This document shows, one piece after another, positions 44,206 to 52,761 of a stretch of 64,000 bases of DNA. The notes under the pieces are model-generated. The model did not search any database, was not told where the DNA came from, and was given only the letters and a program-made list of their open reading frames with translations. The stretch covers positions 62,001 to 126,000 of the forward strand of contig JAQWNF010000023.1 of assembly GCA_029246415.1 (NCBI GenBank), read 5' to 3'. The stretch comes from Glaciecola sp. (GTDB lineage: Bacteria; Pseudomonadota; Gammaproteobacteria; Enterobacterales; Alteromonadaceae). Position numbers and translations under genes: made by a program. The stretch's first letter is position 1. Each line of letters starts with the position of its first letter.

Positions 44206-45081
44206 CTAATAGGTAGTGTGTGGAATTTTGCGTATGCCATCGATTCCGCCAAACATTGCTTGATATTCTTGTTCGGTTTTACCATCAACGAACTTCTCAC
44301 AATAAGCATTAAAACCACCTTCTTTAGCGTATTTGTTATATTCCAAGAAATGGCTATTATCGATGCCATAAAAAGGCGCACATGAACTTGGATGCGCTCC
44401 ACCTGGAATATGACACACAGCAGTTGTCAGGCTGCGCTCCCAGAATACTTGACGCGCCACTTCCGCCGGAACAAAGTGCTCACTCGTTACTAGTTCATCA
44501 CAAGTAACATAAGCATGACTTGCAGCGCGTACAAACCAATCATCCATGTGATGATCCGGCGCGGCAATACGACATACACCGCGCTCATCTGCGCGATCAA
44601 CATGCACCAATGCTGCATCTAATTTAAGTGCAGGCATCGCTACCCATTCTTTATCATCATAAGGACTATCGATAACTTTTAAGTCCGGATTATTGTTTAT
44701 AACATCAGTGCCTAAACCCACTTGAGTAGGAATATAAGGACAACCCCATGCCGCAGCTCTTAGACCCAGCAACAACATGCCTTCGTCTATTTCCATGACT
44801 TCAAGCTGACCTTGTTCACGTGCTTTACGAAAAAACGGTTCCAACGGAATAAAATCTAACGACACAAACGCAAAAATAACTTTTTTGACTTTACCCGCAG
44901 CGCAGAGCATGCCGACATCAGCACCGCCATAACTCACAATGGTTAAATCTTTAAGATCTGATCGTAAAATTTCACGAATCAATGCCATAGGTTTGCGTCG
45001 AGGACCCCAACCTCCAATACCGATGGTCATTCCATCTTGCAGTTGGGCGACAATTTGACTCGCTGTTTTTAATTTGTTCAT
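44206..45081 (-). CDS. ipdA: IpdA, alpha subunit of COCHEA-CoA ring hydrolase
   Basis: Partner of IpdB. The 291-residue protein has DGMTIGIGGWGPRRKPMAL near residue 18, then SYGGADVGMLCAAGKVK and MEIDEGMLLLGLRAAAWG. The Glu of DEGML (residue 100) aligns roughly with the catalytic Glu of mycobacterial IpdA by memory. PALKLDAALVHVDRADERG and the metal-like CRIAAPDHHMDD follow. The ATG directly follows the hsaC TAA stop, so expression is tied to ring A cleavage. Confidence 0.92.
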   Translation of the reverse strand: MNKLKTASQIVAQLQDGMTIGIGGWGPRRKPMALIREILRSDLKDLTIVSYGGADVGMLCAAGKVKKVIFAFVSLDFIPLEPFFRKAREQGQLEVMEIDEGMLLLGLRAAAWGCPYIPTQVGLGTDVINNNPDLKVIDSPYDDKEWVAMPALKLDAALVHVDRADERGVCRIAAPDHHMDDWFVRAASHAYVTCDELVTSEHFVPAEVARQVFWERSLTTAVCHIPGGAHPSSCAPFYGIDNSHFLEYNKYAKEGGFNAYCEKFVDGKTEQEYQAMFGGIDGIRKIPHTTY

Positions 45082-45972
45082 TTATTTTTGTCCCACTGAA
45101 AAATCATGACCCCATAGGCTCACGCGGCTAAACTCGAAAGCACAATGCTCTTCCCAATTATCAACCTGCAATCCGTCATAACCATACTCAAGGTCAAAGC
45201 CTGATGGTGTTTTCATGTAAAATGAAATCATTTTGTCATTTAAATGCTGACCCAATGTGGCCGATAAATCGACCCCATGTGCTTGTTGGCGATCATGTGC
45301 ACGGCCAACTTCTGTCATACTGTCGACTTCTACCATTGCATGCACGCAGCCACTAGGCACAGGAAACTCGCAAATAGCCAAACTATGATGACGTGCATTA
45401 GCACAATGCATAAAGTAAATTCTGACATTTGGCGCTTCTGGTGCTGGTTTAAAATTAAATAAATCAGAAAGCTCGAAACCTAATACTTCTGTTAAAAATT
45501 CATAAGTTTCATCAAAGTTTGGTGCAGGTAAAACAGTGTGCCCAAGACCCATGTCACCTGTGACAAATTGAGGTACGCCTTGAGGTGAAGTAAAAGGCTG
45601 ACAGTCTGAGATATGCCCCCAATACAATTCATGGCGGTTACCTGCAGGATCATTCACAATGAGGATTTGTTGTGCACCTCGCAATTTACACAATGCAGTA
45701 TCGGCTTCTTCAAAACTTACCGATTTATCTTGCAAAGACTGCTTAGCATCGTTAAACGCGGCTTGATTAGCTAATTCCCAGCCCGATGCCACATAACACT
45801 TTTCTTTTCCAGGGATAATGAGCATGCGATACGGTCGTTCATCCATTTTGATATAAAGACCACCTTCGTCTGTAGGCGAGGTCATCATGCCAAGGACTTG
45901 TTCTGCGTACTCTTTCCATTCATTAATATCATCAGTTTGTGCGACGAAATAACCTAATGCGCGAATATTCAT
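45082..45972 (-). CDS. hsaC: 3,4-DHSA 4,5-dioxygenase HsaC (type I extradiol dioxygenase)
   Basis: Fe(II) enzyme that cleaves the catechol ring A of 3,4-DHSA meta to the hydroxyls. 296 residues in two vicinal-oxygen-chelate domains. The iron ligands are visible: His145 (MGLGHTVL), His211 (CVHAMVEV) and Glu262 (GFDLEYG). The N-terminal domain (residues 1-130) has lost these ligands, as usual for the family. AAGGGAA precedes the ATG. First gene of the 14-kb ring-degradation operon; its promoter region holds regulon site F. Confidence 0.93.
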   Translation of the reverse strand: MNIRALGYFVAQTDDINEWKEYAEQVLGMMTSPTDEGGLYIKMDERPYRMLIIPGKEKCYVASGWELANQAAFNDAKQSLQDKSVSFEEADTALCKLRGAQQILIVNDPAGNRHELYWGHISDCQPFTSPQGVPQFVTGDMGLGHTVLPAPNFDETYEFLTEVLGFELSDLFNFKPAPEAPNVRIYFMHCANARHHSLAICEFPVPSGCVHAMVEVDSMTEVGRAHDRQQAHGVDLSATLGQHLNDKMISFYMKTPSGFDLEYGYDGLQVDNWEEHCAFEFSRVSLWGHDFSVGQK

Positions 45973-46030
45973 AAATTTCCCTTAAAAACGTTATCATTAA
46001 GATTATTATCAGAGCAAAGTCGGTTCCCTT

Positions 46031-46047
46031 CATCGTCCATAAAGACT
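46031..46047 (-). promoter_or_regulatory. steroid-regulon palindrome, site F (hsaC/ipd operon promoter)
   Basis: On the minus strand AGTCT-TTAT-GGACG followed by ATG. A good -10 hexamer GATAAT (46010-46005) begins 20 nt after GGACGATG. No -35 consensus is seen at the proper place, as expected for an activator-dependent promoter. Confidence 0.7.
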
Positions 46048-46097
46048 AAAGCTCATTTAGTTTAAAGCTTAATAAAATCAATGATTTAGATGTTGCA

Positions 46098-46131
46098 GAA
46101 AAAGCGCTTGATATCATTAATATAAAGCGCT
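46098..46131 (-). terminator. intrinsic terminator after the DUF35-MaoC gene
   Basis: On the minus strand AGCGCT, a 17-nt loop, AGCGCT, then TTTTTC. It lies 20 nt past the stop of the 51.6-46.1 kb operon, isolating it from the hsaC operon. The 6-bp stem with a large loop is moderate in strength. Confidence 0.6.
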
Positions 46132-46149
46132 GAGTGATTTAACGCTCGA

Positions 46150-47085
46150 TTAGCGGTAAAGGATAACTAAGTCGTTGATGACACTCGGTTTATCGTTTCC
46201 TACGACGTGAATGTTCATTTCTAAGGTTAGCTGTACACCTTTGTGCGAGACACTTATATCTTTTACCTTACTACGACCATGAATAGTCGAACCAGATGGC
46301 ACTGGAGCAGGGAAACGTAAGCGATTGGAACCATAATTCACCATCGTTTGAAAGCCTACAATTTCAAAAGGCAGGGCTATGATTAATCTTGATTGCAACA
46401 CCTGAACTAAAGAACCATGTGCAATAGTGGTTTTGAACGGACTGTCTGTTTTTGCACGCTCAACATCGGTATGTAACCAATAATCATCGCCAGATAAAGC
46501 CGCGAAGTCATTAATTAACGTTTGGTCGACAACAAACTTATTGCTCCACTGCGTAAAGGTATTATCTACCAAAGCATACAATGCGCTTAAGTTATCAACA
46601 GGAACCTTGACTTGACCTTTTGTGTTACGCTCAAGGTTAAGCAATGGATCGAGGTATTCGCGCACCCCACCGGCATTGTCAGCAGAGGTAAAACGAAGTA
46701 GCGTTTTACCATCAGCGGTAACTTTATCAAATACAGGTTTAACAGCCATGCCAATCTTGATATCCGACTCTGTAACATCTATTAGCGTGGTATTAATTCT
46801 AACACCTTGACTCAGTTCAATAACTGCTAATGCTTGTGGCATCTCGTCACTAAATTCTGGCATAGTAGGTATACGTGTTAACGTATACGAGTATAACGTA
46901 CCCTCTCCATTGACCTGTTTGAATTCAAGATCATGAGCAAGACAATGCGTACAGTGATTGCGCGGAAAAAATACCCAACCTGCACACTGATTGCATTGTT
47001 GAATGTGTAACTCATTTTGTTCTAACGCTTGCCAAAATGGAGCTGAAATTTTTGTCGCCAGCGGCATTGGTTTAGACGTTGCCAT
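46150..47085 (-). CDS. DUF35 (zinc ribbon + OB fold) fused to a MaoC hydratase domain
   Basis: 311 residues, two modules. Residues 15-135 are a DUF35 module: the zinc-ribbon Cys pairs in CNQCAGW and HCTHCLAH (about residues 36-52), then an OB fold (GEGTLYSYTLTR). Residues 175-311 are a MaoC hot-dog domain with the hydratase motif LSGDDYWLHTD and TTIAHGSLVQVL. ChsH2 of Mycobacterium combines the same modules, with MaoC first as I recall; there the DUF35 part binds the aldolase Ltp2. Here the order appears reversed, and the thiolase/Ltp2-like gene lies 1 nt upstream. Predicted role: side-chain enoyl-CoA hydration with delivery to the aldolase. Confidence 0.87.
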   Translation of the reverse strand: MATSKPMPLATKISAPFWQALEQNELHIQQCNQCAGWVFFPRNHCTHCLAHDLEFKQVNGEGTLYSYTLTRIPTMPEFSDEMPQALAVIELSQGVRINTTLIDVTESDIKIGMAVKPVFDKVTADGKTLLRFTSADNAGGVREYLDPLLNLERNTKGQVKVPVDNLSALYALVDNTFTQWSNKFVVDQTLINDFAALSGDDYWLHTDVERAKTDSPFKTTIAHGSLVQVLQSRLIIALPFEIVGFQTMVNYGSNRLRFPAPVPSGSTIHGRSKVKDISVSHKGVQLTLEMNIHVVGNDKPSVINDLVILYR

Positions 47086-47086
47086 G

Positions 47087-48298
47087 CTATCCTCCTTGTA
47101 GGATCAATGCGCCCTGCTCACTCATGACACCACCCGTACCGCTTACAAACATATTGTCACAGGATTTTAACTGGCGTTCTTGAGCAGAGTGTGAAATTTG
47201 ATCAAATGCTTCAATGACTTGCGAATAACCACCCGCCGCAGCTGATTGACCAAAGCTTAATTGTCCGCCATGCGTATTTAATGGGAAATCACCTTTAAAG
47301 GTCAAATTATGCTCTTTAATAAAGCGTTGACCTTCACCTTTAGGCACAAAACCCGCATCTTCAAGTGATAACAACACTGTAATCGTATAACAATCATATA
47401 TTTGAGCTGCATGAATATCTTTAGCCGTCAGACCTGACATCGCAAAAGCACGTTTTGCCGCTTCGGCAACAGGCGTGACAGTCATTTCTTTCGCATAAGA
47501 CGGAGATTTAAAAGACAAACGCTCACCAAAACCCGTCACAAATGCAGGGCGTTTTTTAGCTCGCGAGGCTAGCTCTTTTGATGCAACAATAACTGCAGCA
47601 CCTCCGGCAACCGGCATAACAATTTCTAATACATGTAATGGATCTGCCACTAATTTTGAAGCTAGCACATCTTCAATACTTAACGACTTGCCATTAAATA
47701 TTGCATCTTTGTGATATTGCGCATTAAAACGCTGGTCAACAGCAATTTTAGCCATCGCACTTTTATCGTAGCCATATTGCGCAGCATAACGTTGGGCTAT
47801 CATGGCATAACCCGTGTTTTGTCCCATGTGCCCATATGGCAAATCAAATTCGGCTTCGGGAGCACCAAACGCAGTGCTATGACCACCAAAACGCATGGCT
47901 TGTGCCATCCACGCAGGATCTTCGGTGGGACCTAACGGTGCCATACGAGCTGGAATGACACACAACACCGCCTGACATAATCCCATTTCTATCGCCATTG
48001 CTGCGCGCCAAACCTGCGCGACAGCAGTACAACCGCCTAAATCCACTACTTCGGCAAAATTAACTTCAATACCTAAGTATTCAGCCGCCATTGCTGGTAC
48101 AAATACCGATGCTTCATGAAAGTGCGGACCATTAATAACGAGTCCATCAAGATCACTCTTGTGTAATCCTGCATCAACTAACGCTTTGTGAGCGAGATCC
48201 GCCACTTGTTCTAAATGGAACATTTGTGGCGCTGTTTGATATTTTTCTGGCTTATATTGCGCAGCACCGACAATCGCTGCGTTTCCACGTAATCCCAT
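47087..48298 (-). CDS. SCP-x thiolase-like / Ltp2-like steroid aldolase candidate
   Basis: 403-residue protein of the lipid-transfer/SCP-x thiolase family. GNAAIVGAAQYKP at the start, VVDLGGCTAVAQVWRAA, YGHMGQNTGYAMIAQRY, YDCYTITVLLSLEDAGF and NTHGGQLSFGQSAAAGG near the end. The partner gene at 46150 encodes a DUF35 protein, the pairing typical of thiolase-fold retro-aldolases that remove a side chain. It is clearly different from the Ltp2 at 61469, so the cluster may hold two aldolases for different side-chain lengths. A degradative thiolase activity is the alternative. Confidence 0.85.
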   Translation of the reverse strand: MGLRGNAAIVGAAQYKPEKYQTAPQMFHLEQVADLAHKALVDAGLHKSDLDGLVINGPHFHEASVFVPAMAAEYLGIEVNFAEVVDLGGCTAVAQVWRAAMAIEMGLCQAVLCVIPARMAPLGPTEDPAWMAQAMRFGGHSTAFGAPEAEFDLPYGHMGQNTGYAMIAQRYAAQYGYDKSAMAKIAVDQRFNAQYHKDAIFNGKSLSIEDVLASKLVADPLHVLEIVMPVAGGAAVIVASKELASRAKKRPAFVTGFGERLSFKSPSYAKEMTVTPVAEAAKRAFAMSGLTAKDIHAAQIYDCYTITVLLSLEDAGFVPKGEGQRFIKEHNLTFKGDFPLNTHGGQLSFGQSAAAGGYSQVIEAFDQISHSAQERQLKSCDNMFVSGTGGVMSEQGALILQGG

Positions 48299-48307
48299 AA
48301 ATAATCC

Positions 48308-50191
48308 TTAAGCGTTGACGAAGGGTTTAAAACCTAATGCTGTTAATACACTGTCACTATACAGCTCATAACAGCCTAACTTATCGTTGCGCACATATAT
48401 AGGCTCACCACATGCTACTGGGTCATAACCTTGTTTTTGTAAGTCAACTTTACGGAGTTTGTAAGTTGACGTTATATCCGCGGCTTTGCTGACACGTACA
48501 AATTGCGGTGCCGCATAATTGGGTACTTTTTGCGTTGTATGTGCATAAAAACTAACTGGGTCAAATTCATGACCAGATTGCATCACTATCGCCGCCATGC
48601 CCGCACGACCTTCATTTTCAGGAACTTGTATTCCGTAAATATTAATTAACTCTGCGCCCTCATAATCACCTAAGGCAATAGCGACTTCTTGTGATGATAC
48701 ATTTTCGCTTTTCCAGCGGTAAGTATCACCGATACGATCAACAAAGTAAAAATATCCATTGTCATCATATCGTAATAAATCACCCGAACGCCAATAAGCA
48801 TCGCCTTGTGCAAACACATTACGCATGATTTTTTGTTCAGTTCCTTCGGCTGAGGTATAACCTTCAAAACGACCACCACCAAAATCAGGGTGATTGATAA
48901 TCATCCCTAAGCCTTCACCGATATCCCCAGGCTGACACAATATACAATGACCGTTCTCATCTTTTATATGTGTTTCAGTTTGGGTATCAAATTTCACCAA
49001 TCTAAAATTAGTTCGATCCCAGCGCGGCACACGTCCGACCGAGCCAATGTAATTATCGATGTTTATTAAATTGGTATTCGCTTCTGTAGACCCCCACCCT
49101 TCATAGATATCCATAGGTCCAAAATACTCTAACCAACGATGCCAACTCGTTTCGGTTAAGCCGGCTCCGAGCATACAACGAAGCGAATGATCTTTGGGTT
49201 TATGATTATTTGCATCGGCATAATTAAGCAGGTAACGGCAAATCTCACCAATATATTGACATACTGTAATGCGATGAGATTCAATATCATGCCAAAACTG
49301 ACTGACGCTAAATTTGCGTCGAATGACAATACTCGCGCCCGCAGCAAGGGCTGTTGAGGTAACCGATGTTGCGGCAGCACCATGATACAACGGTAAACAA
49401 CAATAAAAAACATCATCCGGTGTGGCATCAATAGTCTCTACCATCACATCACCTGACGTTAGCCAGCGCATATGACTGTATATAGCGGCTTTAGGTAAAC
49501 CTGTCGTGCCGGAGGTGAAGATTAACAGTGTAGGTGTTTCTCCATCTGTTGCTCCGCGCGCAAGTGTGCATGATTCGCCACTACGGCTAGCGACATCGGC
49601 GTCAAAAGTCGTATCTATCCAAGCGGGTAAAGCAGGTTTGTCGATAATTTCATCGTCACTGACTAGCCACAATTTTTTATTTGCTAATGACGGCGTCTGA
49701 AGAAAACGTTCAACGCACTCTTCGCCTACAATTACTACGTCACTATTAGTCGATACAATGGCATGCTCTAGCACATTACCTTGTACCTGCGTATTAATAA
49801 ACGCAACAACAACACCTAACTTGGTTAAGCCAAACCACGTAAAAAAGAACTCAGGACGGTTTTCAAGCGCCATTGCACAACCGTCACCTTCTTTTAAGCC
49901 TCTGGCTTGAAACGCTTTTGCATATTTATTTGCTTGGGTATTGACGTCTGTGTAGCTATACTTTTTGCCTTTGTAAATTAAAAAATTGGCATTAGGGCGT
50001 GTTTTAGCCTGTTCTTCTAATCGGTCTGCTATGCTGTATTTTTGAGAAGGACTGACTGAGCGGGATGCCGCTGCGCGCGCATCCATTTTAGCTTGTGTTA
50101 CAGCTCTAGGCACTGGTGCTTTATCAAGTGAACCGGCGTAAGGAATACTGGTGTTATCCACTATAGAATCTCCCATATTTGTTGTAATCAA
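48308..50191 (-). CDS. FATP/SLC27-type CoA ligase, probable steroid side-chain (bile acid) activator
   Basis: 627-residue very-long-chain/bile-acid type acyl-CoA synthetase. P-loop LLIFTSGTTGLPKAAIYSH near residue 240, PLYHGAAATS, the FATP-type VCQYIGEICRYLLN, YEGWGSTEANTNL, and RSGDLLRYDDNGYFYFVDRIGDTYRWKSENVS. This group includes mammalian bile-acid CoA ligase and mycobacterial FadD17/FadD19-type enzymes, so activation of a C24 or C27 side-chain carboxylate is likely. The start is either a TTG overlapping the previous stop (TTGA) or the ATG at 50176. Neighbours are the SnoaL protein and the thiolase-like aldolase. Confidence 0.87.
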   Translation of the reverse strand: MITTNMGDSIVDNTSIPYAGSLDKAPVPRAVTQAKMDARAAASRSVSPSQKYSIADRLEEQAKTRPNANFLIYKGKKYSYTDVNTQANKYAKAFQARGLKEGDGCAMALENRPEFFFTWFGLTKLGVVVAFINTQVQGNVLEHAIVSTNSDVVIVGEECVERFLQTPSLANKKLWLVSDDEIIDKPALPAWIDTTFDADVASRSGESCTLARGATDGETPTLLIFTSGTTGLPKAAIYSHMRWLTSGDVMVETIDATPDDVFYCCLPLYHGAAATSVTSTALAAGASIVIRRKFSVSQFWHDIESHRITVCQYIGEICRYLLNYADANNHKPKDHSLRCMLGAGLTETSWHRWLEYFGPMDIYEGWGSTEANTNLINIDNYIGSVGRVPRWDRTNFRLVKFDTQTETHIKDENGHCILCQPGDIGEGLGMIINHPDFGGGRFEGYTSAEGTEQKIMRNVFAQGDAYWRSGDLLRYDDNGYFYFVDRIGDTYRWKSENVSSQEVAIALGDYEGAELINIYGIQVPENEGRAGMAAIVMQSGHEFDPVSFYAHTTQKVPNYAAPQFVRVSKAADITSTYKLRKVDLQKQGYDPVACGEPIYVRNDKLGCYELYSDSVLTALGFKPFVNA

Positions 50192-50823
50192 CGTACTCGA
50201 ATTTTAGGTGCTGGAGTGTCACCGCGCATAGTGCGAAGAAACTGTTCTAACGGCGCTGGAGCAGCCACTTCGGGTAAAGCATCAGCAATCGGTCGGTTTT
50301 GCCAAAACGCCTGCCATGATGGAAATAAATCATGAAAAGTTCCATTGTAAGGTTCTCTGCCTGGCCAGCGCATTTTCATATCACCGGTCGGCACTGCATT
50401 TAAGTCGCTCGCATACCAATAACAAGGCAACCGACGTCTGAAATACCAAACGCCATCAATACGTTCGTAATCATCCCAATACAACATTTGCATGAGGACC
50501 CACTCACGACCGGTTTCATGTTCATTTTTTGAATACACGACGCCCACTGCATGATCAGGATCCACAAACTCAATGATATGCTGTCCCAAATGATGAGAGG
50601 TGCCAGTAAATTGGTCTCGTAATGTAGAATCAACCCATGCCTTTAAATGGGCTCGTCCACTTTTTCCGCCACCAACGCGAACATCAGGAGCAAATAATCC
50701 AACATGAGCATCAATATCACGCATGTCGAGGGACAAGGAATATTTACCAGCCAACTGACGTATGGCCTCAATCGATTCAAGTCTATCGATACGTTGTTCT
50801 AAATTGTTTTGTGTTTCGCTCAC
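50188..50823 (-). CDS. SnoaL-like (NTF2-fold) protein, BaiE/Hsh2-type hydroxysteroid dehydratase candidate
   Basis: The start is the GTG at 50823 (VSETQNNLEQRIDRLE), with AGGA 8 nt upstream; a longer frame would overlap the SDR gene by 65 nt. The 211-residue product has the N-terminal helix LEQRIDRLESIEAIRQLAGKY and then DMRDIDAHVGLFA, GTSHHLGQHI and YERIDGVWYFRRR, parallel to bile-acid 7alpha-dehydratase BaiE as I recall it, including Tyr, Asp and His at the places of its catalytic residues. Proteobacterial Hsh2 has the same fold and role. It may remove the 7-hydroxyl (or 12-hydroxyl) of bile acids. A non-enzymatic NTF2 protein is the alternative. Confidence 0.75.
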   Translation of the reverse strand: MSETQNNLEQRIDRLESIEAIRQLAGKYSLSLDMRDIDAHVGLFAPDVRVGGGKSGRAHLKAWVDSTLRDQFTGTSHHLGQHIIEFVDPDHAVGVVYSKNEHETGREWVLMQMLYWDDYERIDGVWYFRRRLPCYWYASDLNAVPTGDMKMRWPGREPYNGTFHDLFPSWQAFWQNRPIADALPEVAAPAPLEQFLRTMRGDTPAPKIRVR

Positions 50824-50833
50824 AATAACTATC

Positions 50834-51568
50834 CTAAATAAAGGCCATTCCGCCATTGACGGCAATGTTCTGACCGGTGATAAAACCAGAATCATCACAC
50901 GCTAAAAAACTTGCAACTTTTGCTATATCGATACTTTCACCCATACGACCTAGTGGAATATCTGCGATCATTTTTTGCGTCCATTCATCCGGAACATCTG
51001 CCATCATAGGTGTATTTGTGGGACCAGGAATAATCGTATTAACACGAATACCATGACTTGCAAGCTCACGAGAGATACTGCGAGTCAGCCCCATTACACC
51101 GGCTTTTGATGAGCAATAATGACTAGGACCTTCACCGGTTAATGCAGCAGTGCTTGAAATATTGATAATGCTGCCGCTACCTTGTTTAGCCATTACTTTG
51201 GCGGCTTCACGACAGCAATAAAAAGTGCCATTAAGATTGACACTCATTACCTTGTCCCAATGTTCGTCTGGTGTTTCCAAAAATGTATCAAAAGAACCGA
51301 CGCCGGCGCAGTTAACTATTACGTCAAGACGTCCAAATTTAGCAACGACTTTTGCGATCGCTTCTTTTACTGAAGTACTGTCAGCAATATTGGCAATCAG
51401 GCCAATCGCTTTATCATCAGGGAGTAAACTGATTGTTTCGTTTACTGCATCTGCATTAATATCCAGTGCAGCGACCCATGCCCCTGCTTTTGCAAAGTGT
51501 TGGACTATTTCTTGGCCCATACCTTGTCCAGCTCCTGTTACTAATACGACTTGATCGTGATGTTTCAT
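50834..51568 (-). CDS. short-chain dehydrogenase/reductase
   Basis: 244-residue classical SDR: TGAGQGMGQEIV near residue 11, ALDIN after beta2 (NAD preference), NCAGVG, NISSTAAL, catalytic YCSSK, NTIIPGPTNTPM and a C-terminal AVNGGMAFI. Closest in style to 3-oxoacyl-ACP reductase/hydroxysteroid dehydrogenases. First gene of the minus-strand operon with the SnoaL protein and FATP ligase, so oxidation of a ring hydroxyl of a bile acid is plausible. GGGAG precedes the ATG. Confidence 0.87.
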   Translation of the reverse strand: MKHHDQVVLVTGAGQGMGQEIVQHFAKAGAWVAALDINADAVNETISLLPDDKAIGLIANIADSTSVKEAIAKVVAKFGRLDVIVNCAGVGSFDTFLETPDEHWDKVMSVNLNGTFYCCREAAKVMAKQGSGSIINISSTAALTGEGPSHYCSSKAGVMGLTRSISRELASHGIRVNTIIPGPTNTPMMADVPDEWTQKMIADIPLGRMGESIDIAKVASFLACDDSGFITGQNIAVNGGMAFI

Positions 51569-51664
51569 ATCTACTCCCTATAAAAATTTATTCCCAAACT
51601 GATAGTTATGAATGGGCACTTAAATTTAGCTTTTAGTAATAGTGATCTAGCAAACGAATCCAAA

Positions 51665-51681
51665 CATCGTCCAACAAGACT
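51665..51681 (-). promoter_or_regulatory. steroid-regulon palindrome, site G1 (SDR/FATP operon promoter)
   Basis: On the minus strand AGTCT-TGTT-GGACG followed by ATG. CACTAT (51644-51639) begins 20 nt after GGACGATG. It is paired with site G2, centre-to-centre 26 bp, in the divergent region. Confidence 0.7.
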
Positions 51682-51693
51682 AAATAATTTATT

Positions 51694-51710
51694 CGTCTAA
51701 ATGGACGATG
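51694..51710 (+). promoter_or_regulatory. steroid-regulon palindrome, site G2 (hsaD promoter)
   Basis: CGTCT-AAAT-GGACG followed by ATG. CAATCT (51731-51736) lies at the conserved 20-nt distance, a weak -10. Each of the two divergent operons thus has its own oriented site. Confidence 0.68.
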
Positions 51711-51849
51711 TATTAAGAGTGCTTGCGTCGCAATCTATGAAAAATTAAATATGTTTATAAAATGTAAATATCGACATATAAGCTTAGTAGTTTGTTTTGT
51801 ACTTACACTACATCACCATTACAGTGACCACTATTACGGGAGTATTGAT

Positions 51850-52692
51850 TTGAATATGCGAGCAACCTCACAAGATTTACCATTACCTACTGGAAAATTC
51901 ATCAAAATAGAAAATGGCTTAACGTTACATTATCTTGAAGAAGGGACTGGTCCTACTGTAATTTGGCTTCACGGTAGCGGCCCAGGTGCTAGTGGATTTA
52001 GTAACTTCAAAGGCAACTACCCAGAATTTTCACGTGCTGGCTACCGTAATATAGTGCTCGATTTACCGGGTTTTGGTCGGTCTGACAAACCGGATGATGT
52101 TAATTATGATTTGGATTTTTTTGTAGCTGCATTAAATGGATTTATTGAAGCATTGGACTTACCCAAATTAACGTTACTGGGTAATTCATTGGGCGGTGCC
52201 ATTGCTTTAGGTCAAGCATTGGCGTACCCCACAACGGTTGAGCGGTTAATATTAATGGCTCCTGGTGGCGTTGAAGAACGCGAAACCTACTTCCAAATGG
52301 AAGGTATCCAGCGCATGGTTGAGGTGTATAGCCGTGGCCCTATGGGCGTTGAGGAAATGCGTGAAGTGATGTCCTTACAATTGTTTGATGCCAGTGCCTT
52401 ATCTGATGATATATTAGCAGAGCGTTCAGCCGTAGCGGTGACTCAGCCTGCTAATTTATTTAGTACGATGATGGTACCGAATATGACAGAGCGATTACAT
52501 GAATTAACTTGCCCTGTACTTGGTTTTTGGGGTACTAATGATCGCTTTAATCCACATCAAGGCATGCATAAATTTTTAGATAATTTACCGCATGCTCGAT
52601 TTATTATGCTTAATCGCTGTGGTCACTGGGTGCAAGTTGAGCATCAACGATTGTTTAACACGACGTGTATTGATTTTTTGCAGCACGGTTAA
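51850..52692 (+). CDS. hsaD: 4,9-DSHA hydrolase HsaD (meta-cleavage product hydrolase)
   Basis: Alpha/beta hydrolase that splits the ring A cleavage product 4,9-DSHA into 2-hydroxyhexa-2,4-dienoate and the HIP precursor. The start is the TTG at 51850 (GGGAG 7 nt upstream) or the ATG two codons later. The product is about 280 residues. The oxyanion loop WLHGSGPGASG, nucleophile Ser in LLGNSLGGAIAL, Asp in GTNDRFNP and His in RCGHWVQVEH are all present. The VRLPGFGRSDKP-like segment is typical of MCP hydrolases. Followed 70 nt later by a large flavoenzyme gene. Confidence 0.92.
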   Translation: MNMRATSQDLPLPTGKFIKIENGLTLHYLEEGTGPTVIWLHGSGPGASGFSNFKGNYPEFSRAGYRNIVLDLPGFGRSDKPDDVNYDLDFFVAALNGFIEALDLPKLTLLGNSLGGAIALGQALAYPTTVERLILMAPGGVEERETYFQMEGIQRMVEVYSRGPMGVEEMREVMSLQLFDASALSDDILAERSAVAVTQPANLFSTMMVPNMTERLHELTCPVLGFWGTNDRFNPHQGMHKFLDNLPHARFIMLNRCGHWVQVEHQRLFNTTCIDFLQHG

Positions 52693-52761
52693 TACCCAAA
52701 CAACCAACACGGATAAATAGTCCCCTTAGAAATTAACTAACATCACCATATAGGTATCGCA

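Noticed and set aside
50824-50898. Longer start for the SnoaL-like protein
   Set aside because: It overlaps the SDR gene by 65 nt in another frame and adds sequence unlike the family; the GTG at 50823 has an AGGA site.
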